A stretch of DNA of 64,000 nt from Bradyrhizobium barranii subsp. barranii (GCF_017565645.3 NZ_CP086136.1:3951501-4015500), one strand, 5' to 3'. Shown: positions 11,501 to 19,234, counted from the stretch's first letter. Translations and numbers: made by a program. The notes: generated by a model not told the origin, from the letters alone.

Positions 11501-12779
11501 CGCGGATTTTGCCGCGGCCCAGGCCAATGCGCGGAACGGCGTCTATTACGACATCTCGGGCTCCGTGACGGCGTCGGCCAGCGGCGACGCCAAGATCGGG
11601 GTCAGGTACAACGCTCTCACCGACCAGCTCATCCTGAATGGCGTGGCGCAGGGCGCCGGCGGCTACGTCTACCTCAACGGCAAGATCATCTCGACCTCGA
11701 CCGACAGCACCCAGACCCAGGGTAACATCGAGATCAAAGGCGGCGCCGGCACGGTCACCGTCAACAACACCAGCGGGCTCCAGCTGGTCACCAACACCAT
11801 CAATACCAGCGTCACTGCCCAGAGCGTGGTCGAGATCGTCGACCAGCTCAAGGGGAAGACGACGTGGTGGGTTTACGATCCCAAGGCTGCAAGCAGTCAG
11901 CAGGTGTCGCGGTACGAGACCAACAGTGTCACTGCGGCCGCGATCGATCCGTCGATGCTTACGGCCAGGACCGGTACGGCGGGCGTCCAGTACCGGACGC
12001 AGGAGAACATGCTCTATCAATGGGTCGACACCGCGACGCTGGATCGTCTACCCACCAGCACGCAGTTCGACTACGGCTGGAGCTTCACGCCCAATCAGGT
12101 CACCGGCGAGAACTGGACCCGCTCGACCAACCTGGTTTCAGGCACGCAGAGCAGCAACTATCAGAAAGTCACCACCGCCACAGGCAGCTATCACTGGGCG
12201 GGAGGCGTGAACCCGGATGGGAGCCCCGTTGGACTCAACACCCATTCCAACGCGTGCTGCGGCGCGGACGCCCAGTACAACTGGTACCAGGCGATCTATG
12301 ATCACCTGACGCTCACGCTGACCAACACGGTCAAGGCGTCGAACCCGATCAACATCAAGTTCATCGGCGGCAGTAGCAGCGACGTCGTGGTCAATTCGAC
12401 CTCGGGCATCGTCATCAACGGGTCGATCAACAACCAGCAGGGCACGACGACGCTTGCCGCCACCGGCGCCAACTCGTCCATCACGGTCGCCGCCAATGCC
12501 AACAACCCGGTCATCTCGGGGACGAGCGTGACGCTTCGGGGTGACGGCGGTATCGGCACGCTCGGCACCACCAAGGCGCCCGTCCAGGTGCAGCTCTATG
12601 GCGGCAGCCTGACCGCGAGCTCGATCGACCGCGACATCGCGATCTCGGCCATCGGCGCGCTGTCGATCAACCAGGTGAAGGTGAACTCGGCAGGCGCGAC
12701 GCCGCAGGGCAGCGTCTTCCTTCGGCGACCGGCGACATCAACTCGGCGTCCGCCTACAACGTCGCCAATCCCGTCGTGA
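2538..12779 (+). CDS. Giant filamentous adhesin, central repetitive fragment
   Basis: This 3,413-residue stretch is the middle of the same adhesin. It has no signal peptide or secretion domain of its own, and in-frame homologous-looking sequence extends upstream of its first ATG, so it is not an independent gene. It is almost wholly Gly/Ala/Ser/Thr/Asn/Val-rich, as expected of a right-handed beta-helix shaft. A short motif of the form AY[IV]-x(1-3)-S/T recurs many times between about 2970 and 6670. Near 10,900-12,300 the composition changes to regions richer in Tyr, Trp and Cys (for example FYYCCTDGSHGVY near 10911), possibly a distinct distal module. The final residues, after GSVFL near 12720, are out of frame. 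Frame 2 continues as SATGDINSASAYNVANPVVIG. The ATGA overlaps at both ends look fortuitous, though translational coupling cannot be excluded. Confidence 0.75.
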   Translation: MNGSVLVEATSDTTSNSTMASAIAGLPALVAAIQEFAVSNVASPTHFVMDHMTSLVPLSFDFKVAGALSLANSTQSATAAIAQNPSGGAPSIYASGNVAVASNVIDRGVRSNAMSSAITKDVSTGEGTAISAAVAWGNFTHNSNAYVGNGTLINAANIAVDATTELPITNTWLKWDGLGAVLSHLNGNVGVGGNILTSYANATADAGDTIGIAGSLNHFVVNNNTTAWVAGSASLTATCTTATCGSSWSAGMDNGDVHTYNASIQIAATTTTASIDAAGNVGTLGFLFGNTSGGSSVGGALNLVQFNTNTIAGVSDRATLRAADDIAVNAITSDRFVAVAPSSGKAAGTLALNGITSLGFLNNTTHASISSQATVYAPTVGILAQQDLSVVTLSGAMSYNGSGGSAVGLSVAYLGANTDTSAYIGDNHSDIRPGVFSANDPFAGTSGGSGAVNVDNLTLSATTSGRITAAAVAAAVSDPASSSFSDKAGAAGAASTGGTAGVTTAAGKIGSTSGSSTSGFSLDLAGSSSVSDVSLGTSAYIRNTTVNKYTTTGAVLTNTIVQALNDTMLNNGSGSAALNLAGGSATGAAIGGAIAAAMSNNATLAYIYGTTMNNQSSVTVLALNGGSETVVAIGVAGSKSNSASLSASVGIITDSANAYIESSTITGQASGVNRALEVDAYQTTNIAIGGGSLYISGGQAGVGIGLTYASIADPTGGNATDAHIRSTAISNYDTLLVMADSASVIAAGAASGGGGASANGLAGAIVVSEITPTTTAYINSGSTVSINVGRVTVLADSGAVSALDTALGNLVKKSNNNLLASDTCTVAGGTGGQNCIDFSAAALNDGTGNGPGASIVSVAGLIQAGKNNVGASIVYNTIATTHSAYIANVLMTAGSNGNVIVSAVDSSKIQAVTIGFGLATGQFAGVGGTTISSIANTVSAAIGNGQSSTTQSSVTAKNISVSATDNSSITGTAAVAGASTQGSAAGLALVYSSIANNVSAGVTGSKLTASGNVAVGANSNASISTVAVGIAMSSQVGLAGSVATNLMGTNVTASITAAGTNGINGADVTATNNVGVTAGNNDKAAVFAGAVSISKGAAGGAGSLVTNQITGTTAAYISGANTKVDALGTSSTNTLSVNSGTLAHAFDLGTAHAPTDTTPDLTENQDTVRGLAVVASSHQAVVTNVASVAASSGISIMINPITNVMSGQTRAYIDNASIDTRLTSSTLAPQIEVAASSFSYSGAFGAGIVAPTGNGGGGATIVSTTMQRGTFAYITNSTVGGAQSSSPTVGAVTVKANAEQDASSIAIGFNTGSVGLNVFQATTEAYVDGGALTAASLTVNATNSTGIFSANGSGAYGSQAAIGAAFLVQVSSNRTEAYVGDEFHYQGNGAAHTTALNLSGALDVEATTKNRFEAYAIGGALSTGTAAIAGMANIEIANNTTIAGVYDTTLQSVTGGAAGAVTINATEDVAIKEIAGALAVGASGAGVGIGAAANVISFKSQTIAESRNSNLNSAGAINVNALSTKEVLSYAVTAGIGGSVGIGATVGVIIIGTNTADADTQGQQTGQLNQGNNGTIASVNSGTNHTQGSNAVASGTAGNPNSANVSSTYDVSSVLSGGNDAVVAQIAGGNVTGTQVNVTATSANAAKMYLLGAGFAKNVGIGAGIGYTSVNSTVFANLSDYGRNGSGVLVAADTPLAVSAPIVTVAAVVKDATTGPYAGKTIDTEAIAGGAALYFGADAAVAVGNVSNSVVAMLGGQITGTGGTGTGAAVMAQDSTTQVVFTGGVTGGAVAVGASVASASRTSSVAARVLNGSTVNVTTLAVGASGAGTLTTTSTALGGGIVAGVGADAEAHENSSVLAEIGSSASITTSAAGVGTLVSASITPNLSSEAIGVSVGGGAVGVAIAKSTVGATVTADVGDNVSFSGGALAVTAMALVPTSGTTTWAKALAGGGGSLIGAQGSLAVASENATVNAYGGTGIVLPNANVTIAAENDSAQYAEGTGLSTGFLALGATVAQTSSSAHTYAYLGAPADMDNLNHENYTGILRITATGTDTNVSNATVGAGGTYAGAAAVATTSSTAVTNARFDGGTADDTLYFGGLRINAKHTTNYAASGDAYHASTAGVSAGKAQNDVDSTTTAEIGTHLIINSAGGNMVVIANDIVNQGGGGARSGSGGSFSGAAALSTSTVTQHVNTNIGAGTVLSLNGDPRTSAAFINIEAYNTLNTNDTASLATASFFAGGGAESNMTANATLAVNINARELFSVGKIYIGTAAKMAAANNANASLYGAIAGVGASTNSWVHANQSVNVGDNAKIAAWRDITIYAGLAGDGSVFSSVQATATTVVYNNTAIPISALYRGTANADDTTSLTLAPTSSVLGVRDIYLGATQGQVTAAGNGSNYNPYLDIFSAKNSDNHSHTSGTGDVALNGTVVAGVNNDVTITIELGAAAPTLSTTSPYTLLTNGSSSVLELVPDVNHFSPVMSWNHQTVQYAVVGNFNPYQLVVNQLATLTGLTAAQVRSQLAAATPTSPASMSPSGTDPTGDIQRQIDTLIKQAPFTSDAPGNAFAFGDILVSAGNVSILAQKLTGNSGTNPAAPAVIARSSPLIKIENKGLDFMSLGNLTVADVTGGNITYRQIDHVDPDSHSNVTFTAMPSASPVIDVSATYNRLDPDSGQGIDQNGNVLTRTPDIYFNGAVNNANGLLKIINNLGSVVASQSLSAATVQIVVPKGTFTFLGGIGSFYDSGSAVTSQWATTENRPEDTLTAVMTAATYLGAYGDYYTAPHIASGTDHPYFYYCCTDGSHGVYQPVGNADASTIFTARMLMTYYDGTSLYSSIFLPVGRGTPGNTSTPDAGSVPDIATLKIIEGQSQDSSNVVLAQWKKTTYDGRNVYTDSGPYKTPFNCASACDSSGFFQVINIQPDAITPKTADAPATATATRTISGQAVIISASVININGTIQAGSSSNYSVDIGAAAYDAIYGSNGLKNRNGGADFAAAQANARNGVYYDISGSVTASASGDAKIGVRYNALTDQLILNGVAQGAGGYVYLNGKIISTSTDSTQTQGNIEIKGGAGTVTVNNTSGLQLVTNTINTSVTAQSVVEIVDQLKGKTTWWVYDPKAASSQQVSRYETNSVTAAAIDPSMLTARTGTAGVQYRTQENMLYQWVDTATLDRLPTSTQFDYGWSFTPNQVTGENWTRSTNLVSGTQSSNYQKVTTATGSYHWAGGVNPDGSPVGLNTHSNACCGADAQYNWYQAIYDHLTLTLTNTVKASNPINIKFIGGSSSDVVVNSTSGIVINGSINNQQGTTTLAATGANSSITVAANANNPVISGTSVTLRGDGGIGTLGTTKAPVQVQLYGGSLTASSIDRDIAISAIGALSINQVKVNSAGATPQGSVFLRRPATSTRRPPTTSPIPS

Positions 12780-15700
12780 TCGGCAAGAACATCGAGATCA
12801 ACTCCACCTCCGGCGCGATCGGCGCGACCAGCGCCGTCGTCAACGGTGCGTCCACCCTGACCAACATCAATCCGCTGGTGATCCAGGCGACCGGCACGGT
12901 CCAGGCCAACAGCACTGTCGATGGCGGCGTTCTCGACAGCGCCTCGGCCACCGGCACCTACATCATCCAGTCCAAGGGCGATCTGCGCCTCGGCACGGTC
13001 CAGTCGACCGGCGGTCCGGTGTTCCTCGAGGCGGCAGGCTCCGACGGCAACCAAGCCAACATCCTGAACGGACGCGCGGCGGTTGGTCTGACCCAGGCGC
13101 AGAGCCAGCATCTGCAGGACGTCTGGGCGAGCCTCGACCTGCTGAGCGGCAACGCCGCCACCAATGCCGTCAACAGCTACCAGTCGATGGTGACGTCGGC
13201 CTACAACGACTACTTCCAGCTCAAGAACATCGCCTTCCAGGACGGCAGCACCTACAATCCGACCTCGGTGGGGCTGACGGTGCTGCGGGCGCAGGTGGCT
13301 GCCAAGCTCGGCATCATCGATCCCGCCAATGTCACGACCACGCAGATGCAGGTCGAGGCCACGACGCGGTTCCTGCGGGACCAGTTCCTGCTCGGCAAGA
13401 TCACCACCGACCAGCTCAAGAGCTCGCTGACGACATTGCTCGGCACCGCGCCGGCGGATCCGCTGGGGACGGTGTTCGGCACTTCGCTTTCGACGACGCT
13501 GTTCACGAAACTGTTCGACGGCGTGGCAACCGCCAATCAGCGAATGCCCAGCAACACGGCGCTGCAAACGGCGCTCAATACCTACAATGCGAGCTACAGC
13601 TATACGCTGGCGTCGACCGAGCGGGTCTATAGCATCATCACCGCGGGCTCGCAGTGGACGCAGAGCCAGCTCGCCTACACGGTGTCGTCGTCGGCCGTCG
13701 GCGCGGCGCCGCCGCCGATCGACGAGAACGTCGTGGCCAATGTCAACGCCAACCAGATCATGCTGTACGCGCCGCGCGGCTCGGTCGGCAATTCGGCCGC
13801 GCCCCAGACGTTCACCTTCACCAGCGTCGATTCCTCGTCGCTGACGCCGGAGCAGAGGGGATTGCTCGCCACGGCCGGTCCCGGCCAGCTCACCGTCGGC
13901 GCGGTCACGGACCCGACGACCCATGTCACGACCTATACGGTCAGCCTGTCGCAGCAGAACCTCGTCGTTGTCGACAACCCGATCGCGATCTCGGCCAAGG
14001 CGCTGTCGAATATCTATCTCGGCAGCAAGAACAGCCTCGCGCTCGGCGGCGTCACTGCGAACTACGGCCCGATCGCGGCCGCGCAGGCCAACGGCATCGA
14101 GGTGACCGGCCGCGGCGACGTCAAGCTCGATGCCGTCAACAGCATCTCCGCCAACGCAAGCGGGGCCGTGATATCAGGTGATATCGGCAACCTGACCCTG
14201 ATCGCCGAGCACGGCAATGTCGGTGCCCCCTCGGGAACCGCCGGAAGCAACCCCGCGAACAATACGAACGCGCTCCAGATCGCGTTCGCGGATCCGTCCA
14301 ACGACCAGCTCGACCAGGTTTCGTCGGCGCAGGGCATCTACCTGAAGCAGACCACCGGCGATCTCATTCTCGGCAACATTGCCGCCGGCAATGCGATCCA
14401 GCTCGCTGCGACCGGCAGCATCTATGCCGAAGCCGGCTTCACCGACCGTTCGGCGATCCATATCCTCGGCGCCGACCTCGATCTGCGCGCCGGCGGCAAC
14501 ATCGGCTTCAACGGCTCGACCTTCCAGCCGCTGCAGGTGAATATCTCCGGCGCGGTGACCGGCTCGGCGGTCGGCGACCTCAGCATCCTCGCCGTCACCG
14601 GCGATCTCATAGTCGGCACGAGCGGCACCTATGGGACGCTGACGGCCGGCGGTGCGCTGACGCTGAACGCTGCGCGCGGCGGGCTCACCGTCAATGCCGA
14701 CATCACCAGCGGCGGCCTGATGCAGCTGCTTGCCAACCGCGGCATGAATTTCGCTGCCGGCACCAGCGCTGCGCCGGTGGTTGCGACCAGCAGTTCGGAC
14801 GGCGTCACCCTGGTTGCCGCGACGCTGACGATGGGCGCCTATTCGGCCATCAACGCGGGCGGCCTGATCTCGGTGACCACCACGGGCGATGCGACGATCG
14901 GCCAGCTGAATTCATCGCTGTCCTATGCGGCGGCCTCGAACGCGCCCTCGATCATTGTCACCGCCGGTGGCGTCGCCTCGCTTGGCGCGATCCTCGACAA
15001 TGGCGACGGCCAGACCAGGTTCGTCGCGTCCGGCGCGGGCGCCGAGCTGTCGCTGAGTGCATCGAACGGTATCGGAAGTGCCACGAGCCGGCTCGCCTTC
15101 AACGCCGTACAATTGTCGGCGAGCGCGAGCGCCGGGGGCATCTACCTGAAGGCGCTGACCGACACCGAGGCGAGCCTGCTCTCCGCGGTGAAGGGCAACG
15201 TGGACATCATCGGCACGGGCGCGCTGACGCTCGACCAGGTGCTGGCGGGCACGGCGACTGGCGCGAGCGGCAGCTTCAGTGCCGTCGCGAACAACGGCAG
15301 CATCGTCATCGGGACCGCCGACAGCAGCGGCTCGCAGACGGTCCACGCCAGCCAGAACGTGACGTTCAAGTCGCTGACGACGACCGGAAATGCCGGCGAC
15401 GCCGGCAACATTGACGTCACCGCCGACAACGGCTTCATCCTGGCGCAGACGGTGACGTCGGGCGGCGTGACGACGCTGGGCTCGGTCTCGGCCCATGGCT
15501 CGGCGACGCTGCTGGCGGCCACGACCATCACCGGCCATACGCTCGCCACCACGACCGGCTCGGCCGTGCTGACCGCGACCGGCCCGATCGACTGGAACAC
15601 ACTCAACGTCGGGACGACGCTGGGCGCGACGGCAAGCCAAGGCAGCATCACCTTCCAGACCGCGCAGAGCGGCGGCACGCAGACCAGCCGCGCCCATGAC

Positions 15701-17368
15701 AATGTGACGTTCAATGCGCTGACGACGACCGGCATCACCGGCGATGCCGGCAGCATCAACGTCACCGCCGACAACGGCTTCATCCTGGCGCAGACGGTGA
15801 CGTCTGGCGGCGTGACGAGCCAGGGCTCGGTCTCGGCCAACGGCTCGGCGACGCTGCTTGCCGCCACGACCATCACCGGCAACACGCTCGCCGCCACGAC
15901 CGGCTCGGGCCTGCTGACCGCGAGCGGTCCGGTCAACTGGAATGTCCTCAATGTCGGCACGACGTTGGGCGTGACTTCAAGCCAGGGCAGCATCACGTTC
16001 CAGACGGCGCAGAGCGGCGGCACGCAGACCATCCACGCCCATGACAACGTGACGTTCAACGCGCTGACGACGACGGGCATCAACGGCGACGCCGGCAGCA
16101 TCAACGTCAATGCGGATAGCGGTTTCATCCTGGCGCAAACGGTGATGTCGGGCGGCGTGCCAACGCTGGGCTCGGTCTCCGCCAATGGCTCGGCGAGGCT
16201 GATCGCCGCGGGGACCAACACCGGTCACAAACTCACGGCCTCGACCGGCAACGCAGTCCTGAGCGGCACGGTCGTTCATTGGGATAATCTCAACGCGGGC
16301 GGCACGCTCGACGTCACCGCGACGGCCGGAGGGATCACCGTTGGCACCGCCATCAGCGGCGGCACGCAGACCCTGCATGCCGTCAACGATATCGTCTTCA
16401 GCCAGCTCGCCACGACCGGTATCCCGGGCGATGCCGGCGACCTCAACGTCAAATCCGACACGGGCTCGCTCCGCGGCGGTTCGATCACCGCCAACGGCGA
16501 GACGCATTTCGATGTGGCCGGATCGGTCTCGTTCGACCGGATCACCGGCGACGTCGTCAAGATGACCTCGTCGGGTGACCTGACGATCAACTGGGTCAGC
16601 GTCGTCCGGGAGCTCGACCTGGCGGCAGACACGATCAACGTCAGGGGCGAGCAGATCCGTTCGAATCCGGCGATTCCGCTGATCATGAACATCACCGGCT
16701 ATAACGGCGGCGTCGCGAAGTCCGCCAACATCTCGATCGATCCGGACAGCATCATCGTCAACCAGTTCAGGGTGGTGGACGCAAACTTCTGGACCGACGC
16801 GCATGCGGTCACGATCCTGAGCGGCTATGTCCCGGGCCAGCTCATGCTCACCACCGCCACCCAGCAGGTGTTCCTGAACAACCGGACGCTGGCGCCGACC
16901 AACGGGCCGACGCTCCAGCTTTACCAGCCGGGCGGCGTGTTCACGATGAGCCAGATCGGCAACGCCAATGTCAGCAACGCCTATGTGGTGTTCTACACCG
17001 GCGACGTCTCGGCGAGCGTCACCAATTACGGGCCGACCCACACCTGCTGCTACGACTTCACCGGTGCCAGCATGGTGCGCAACATCCCGGTCGACGGCGA
17101 GGGCAAGGAGAGCATCGAGACCTGGCTCGCGAAGAAGGATGGCGGGACGTTCTATTTGCTCGGTCTCTCCGGCCAGGCGCGGCTCGACGCGCTGCTGACG
17201 CCGCGTCCGGTCGAGACCATCGGCTCCGGTCCCGCCGTCAACATCGAGGGACTGAGCGACCTGCGCAAGCTGCGCCGTCAGGGACAGCGCGTGGGTCGTC
17301 CGGGCTGGAAGGATGCGGCGGTCGAGACGGCGAAGCCGTCCGTTGGCCGTCTCGCACAGGCATGGTAA
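12776..17368 (+). CDS. Giant filamentous adhesin, C-terminal fragment
   Basis: This 1,530-residue segment is the distal part of the adhesin. The frame is open upstream of the ATG at 12776 and matches the end of the central fragment after one missing base near 12721, so the ATG is probably internal. The segment continues the beta-helix-like composition (repeated GDL, GNI, GSI turns). It contains about three and a half tandem copies of a 115-residue repeat starting at 15353, and ends in a more hydrophilic tail (ETWLAKKDGGTFYLLGLSGQ, then a basic KLRRQGQRVGRPGWK region). Nothing resembling an LPXTG, a Cys hook or a beta-barrel anchor was seen, so how the protein stays at or leaves the surface is unclear. 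Its stop codon overlaps the start of the TpsB gene by seven bases. Confidence 0.75.
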   Translation: MIGKNIEINSTSGAIGATSAVVNGASTLTNINPLVIQATGTVQANSTVDGGVLDSASATGTYIIQSKGDLRLGTVQSTGGPVFLEAAGSDGNQANILNGRAAVGLTQAQSQHLQDVWASLDLLSGNAATNAVNSYQSMVTSAYNDYFQLKNIAFQDGSTYNPTSVGLTVLRAQVAAKLGIIDPANVTTTQMQVEATTRFLRDQFLLGKITTDQLKSSLTTLLGTAPADPLGTVFGTSLSTTLFTKLFDGVATANQRMPSNTALQTALNTYNASYSYTLASTERVYSIITAGSQWTQSQLAYTVSSSAVGAAPPPIDENVVANVNANQIMLYAPRGSVGNSAAPQTFTFTSVDSSSLTPEQRGLLATAGPGQLTVGAVTDPTTHVTTYTVSLSQQNLVVVDNPIAISAKALSNIYLGSKNSLALGGVTANYGPIAAAQANGIEVTGRGDVKLDAVNSISANASGAVISGDIGNLTLIAEHGNVGAPSGTAGSNPANNTNALQIAFADPSNDQLDQVSSAQGIYLKQTTGDLILGNIAAGNAIQLAATGSIYAEAGFTDRSAIHILGADLDLRAGGNIGFNGSTFQPLQVNISGAVTGSAVGDLSILAVTGDLIVGTSGTYGTLTAGGALTLNAARGGLTVNADITSGGLMQLLANRGMNFAAGTSAAPVVATSSSDGVTLVAATLTMGAYSAINAGGLISVTTTGDATIGQLNSSLSYAAASNAPSIIVTAGGVASLGAILDNGDGQTRFVASGAGAELSLSASNGIGSATSRLAFNAVQLSASASAGGIYLKALTDTEASLLSAVKGNVDIIGTGALTLDQVLAGTATGASGSFSAVANNGSIVIGTADSSGSQTVHASQNVTFKSLTTTGNAGDAGNIDVTADNGFILAQTVTSGGVTTLGSVSAHGSATLLAATTITGHTLATTTGSAVLTATGPIDWNTLNVGTTLGATASQGSITFQTAQSGGTQTSRAHDNVTFNALTTTGITGDAGSINVTADNGFILAQTVTSGGVTSQGSVSANGSATLLAATTITGNTLAATTGSGLLTASGPVNWNVLNVGTTLGVTSSQGSITFQTAQSGGTQTIHAHDNVTFNALTTTGINGDAGSINVNADSGFILAQTVMSGGVPTLGSVSANGSARLIAAGTNTGHKLTASTGNAVLSGTVVHWDNLNAGGTLDVTATAGGITVGTAISGGTQTLHAVNDIVFSQLATTGIPGDAGDLNVKSDTGSLRGGSITANGETHFDVAGSVSFDRITGDVVKMTSSGDLTINWVSVVRELDLAADTINVRGEQIRSNPAIPLIMNITGYNGGVAKSANISIDPDSIIVNQFRVVDANFWTDAHAVTILSGYVPGQLMLTTATQQVFLNNRTLAPTNGPTLQLYQPGGVFTMSQIGNANVSNAYVVFYTGDVSASVTNYGPTHTCCYDFTGASMVRNIPVDGEGKESIETWLAKKDGGTFYLLGLSGQARLDALLTPRPVETIGSGPAVNIEGLSDLRKLRRQGQRVGRPGWKDAAVETAKPSVGRLAQAW
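15353..16470 (+). repeat. Tandem 345-bp repeats inside the adhesin gene
   Basis: Copies begin near 15353, 15698, 16043 and 16385, with spacings of 345, 345 and 342 bases. Each encodes about 115 residues starting with (Q/D)NVTF(K/N)xLTTTG and containing NGFILAQTVTSGGV, SGSATLLAATTITG-like and GSITFQTAQSGGTQ segments. The first three are very similar. The fourth diverges after about 80 bases. The unit length is a multiple of three, so recombination between copies would change protein length without breaking the frame. Confidence 0.85.
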
Positions 17369-19074
17369 CGAGATTCGGGATGCGGATTTGGGGGGCAGCG
17401 TTGGGGGTGGGGCTTGCAGCTTGCTGCGTCGCCCCTTCGCGCGCGCAAGTGCCCTCGATCAATCCCGGCGTGATCCAGAACGACGTCGACCGGCAGCGCC
17501 GCCAGCTCGAACAGCAGAGCGCGCCGCCAAAGCTGAGCGGTCCCGCGGTGATCGGCGGTGAGCGGGAAAAGTCCCAGCTGCTGAAGCCGGGGGGGCCGAA
17601 ATTCCGCCTGCGCAAGGTCGAGTTCGACTCCTCCAAGTTCATCACGCCGGCAGAGCTGGACGAGATCGCGAAGAAATATGTCGGCAAGAACGTCGACATC
17701 GCCGCGCTATTGCAGCTCGTTGCCGACATCAACGCCATCTACACCGAGCGCGGCATCGTCACGGGCATCGCGACGCTCCCGGACCAGGACGCCAAGGGCG
17801 GCATCGTCCGCGTCAAGCTGACCGAAGGCCGGCTGCAGCAGACGACCATCGAGGGCAACAAGCAGACCCGCACGGATTACATCCTTCAACGCGTCAAGGA
17901 GCCCGAAGGCGAGGTCCTCGACGTTCCAAAGCTCAATCGCGACGTGATCTGGTTCAACCGCACCAACGACGTGCAGATCAAGGCGCTGCTCCAGCCTGGC
18001 ACGAGTTTTGGCTTGACCGATCTCCAGTTCGCCGTGATCGAGCCGCCGGTCGACACCTTGCAACTCTTCACCGACAACCAGGGCGCGGAGAACACCGGGC
18101 GCTGGGAGGGCGGAGCCTTCTACAAGCGCCACGGCCTGTTCGGCGTCGACGACCGCCTGACCTTCTACGGCGTCCGCGCCGACGGCAATCTCAACGGCAA
18201 CGCCGCCTACAGCATTCCGGTCAATCCCTGGGGTGGCCGCGTCGGCGTCAGCTATACCGAAGGCAAGATCAAGATCATCCAGGGACCGTTCGTCGCGCTC
18301 GACGTCACCGGACGCTCGAGCCAGGCCGCGGTCAATTTCAGCCAGCCGATCTGGGTGACGCAGAACTGGCTGATATTGCTCAACGCCGCCGAGACCGAGG
18401 GCAAGACGGTCAGCCGCTTCGCCACGGTCTCCGTGACCGACGACCATTACGACAAGGCCACCGCCGGGCTCTCGGTGACCAATTCCGGCAACACCTATTC
18501 GATCACGGTCTCGCCGGCGGTGAACTACATCACCTGGCATGATTATGTGCTCGGCAACAACCGCGCGTTCAACACCTATACCGGCTCGCTGATCGCGACC
18601 AGCGCGGCGGGGCCGCAGAATTTCAGCGCCAACGTGCTGGCGAGCTGGCAGTACACGCAGGAAAAGCTGCTGCCGGGCGACCAGATCTTCTCGATCGGCG
18701 GTCCCACCACCGTGCGCGGCTATCCCTCCAACTCCGCATCCGGCGACAGCGGCTATTATTTCAACGCCGAGCTGCACTACAATTGGTCGTCGTGGCTCAA
18801 GGGGTTCGACACCTACATCTTCACCGACTGGGGTGCGGTCTATTCGACATTCCCGGGGATCACCGAGCTCGCTTCGGTCGGCGTCGGCTTCTCATGGACC
18901 TATGCGTCGTTCATGACGTTCGAGGCAAATTACGCGACGCCGCTGAAGATGGCCGTCTCGACCCAGAACCATTACGAGGCCTATGGCCGCGTCATCTTCC
19001 GACCGTTGTTGATGTTCCAGAAGCAGGAGAGCCCCGCGCCGGTGGCGGCTGCCGCCGGCAAGAGCAGGTCGTAG
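17362..19074 (+). CDS. ShlB/FhaC/HecB-family two-partner secretion transporter (TpsB)
   Basis: This is an outer-membrane Omp85-superfamily pore of 570 residues that secretes the neighbouring adhesin from the periplasm. A signal peptide is visible (GAALGVGLAACCVAPSRAQ). It is followed by a Gln/Arg-rich linker, a POTRA-type region around residues 70-200 (FRLRKVEFDSSKFITPAELDEIAKKYVGK and GIVRVKLTEGRLQQTTIEGN) and a 16-strand-type barrel domain. The barrel carries the diagnostic TVRGYP motif near residue 450, which in this family plugs the pore. The chosen ATG at 17362 overlaps the adhesin stop by seven bases. A second in-frame ATG at 17380 (MRIWG) gives a more typical leader and is an alternative start. 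Adjacency and overlap strongly suggest co-expression with the adhesin. Confidence 0.9.
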   Translation: MVTRFGMRIWGAALGVGLAACCVAPSRAQVPSINPGVIQNDVDRQRRQLEQQSAPPKLSGPAVIGGEREKSQLLKPGGPKFRLRKVEFDSSKFITPAELDEIAKKYVGKNVDIAALLQLVADINAIYTERGIVTGIATLPDQDAKGGIVRVKLTEGRLQQTTIEGNKQTRTDYILQRVKEPEGEVLDVPKLNRDVIWFNRTNDVQIKALLQPGTSFGLTDLQFAVIEPPVDTLQLFTDNQGAENTGRWEGGAFYKRHGLFGVDDRLTFYGVRADGNLNGNAAYSIPVNPWGGRVGVSYTEGKIKIIQGPFVALDVTGRSSQAAVNFSQPIWVTQNWLILLNAAETEGKTVSRFATVSVTDDHYDKATAGLSVTNSGNTYSITVSPAVNYITWHDYVLGNNRAFNTYTGSLIATSAAGPQNFSANVLASWQYTQEKLLPGDQIFSIGGPTTVRGYPSNSASGDSGYYFNAELHYNWSSWLKGFDTYIFTDWGAVYSTFPGITELASVGVGFSWTYASFMTFEANYATPLKMAVSTQNHYEAYGRVIFRPLLMFQKQESPAPVAAAAGKSRS

Positions 19075-19098
19075 CGACAAGCCGTCGCTCTCTCCGTC

Positions 19099-19213
19099 GT
19101 CATTGCGAGGAGCCCACGACAAAATTGCAAAGCAATTTTGCGCTGGTGCGACGAAGCAATCCAGAATCCCTCCGCGGAGACAGCCTGGATTGCTTCGCTA
19201 CGCTCGCAATGAC
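19099..19213. repeat. Palindromic intergenic repeat, type A
   Basis: This is a nested inverted repeat. The outer arms are GTCATTGCGAG (19099-19109) and CTCGCAATGAC (19203-19213). The inner arms are GAAGCAATCCAG (19153-19164) and CTGGATTGCTTC (19185-19196). A separate small palindrome, AAAATTGC-AAA-GCAATTTT, lies at 19121-19139. It sits between the convergent ends of the TpsB gene and bluB, where it could form a cruciform or act as a two-way transcription stop. Elements of this look are, from memory, widely dispersed in Bradyrhizobium and Rhodopseudomonas genomes. Confidence 0.8.
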
Positions 19214-19234
19214 GGAGGATGGAGCGGGGGCGTC

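Noticed and set aside
15353..16470. Repeat array as a CRISPR or satellite
   Set aside because: The 345-base unit is coding, in frame with the adhesin, and has no short repeat-spacer structure.
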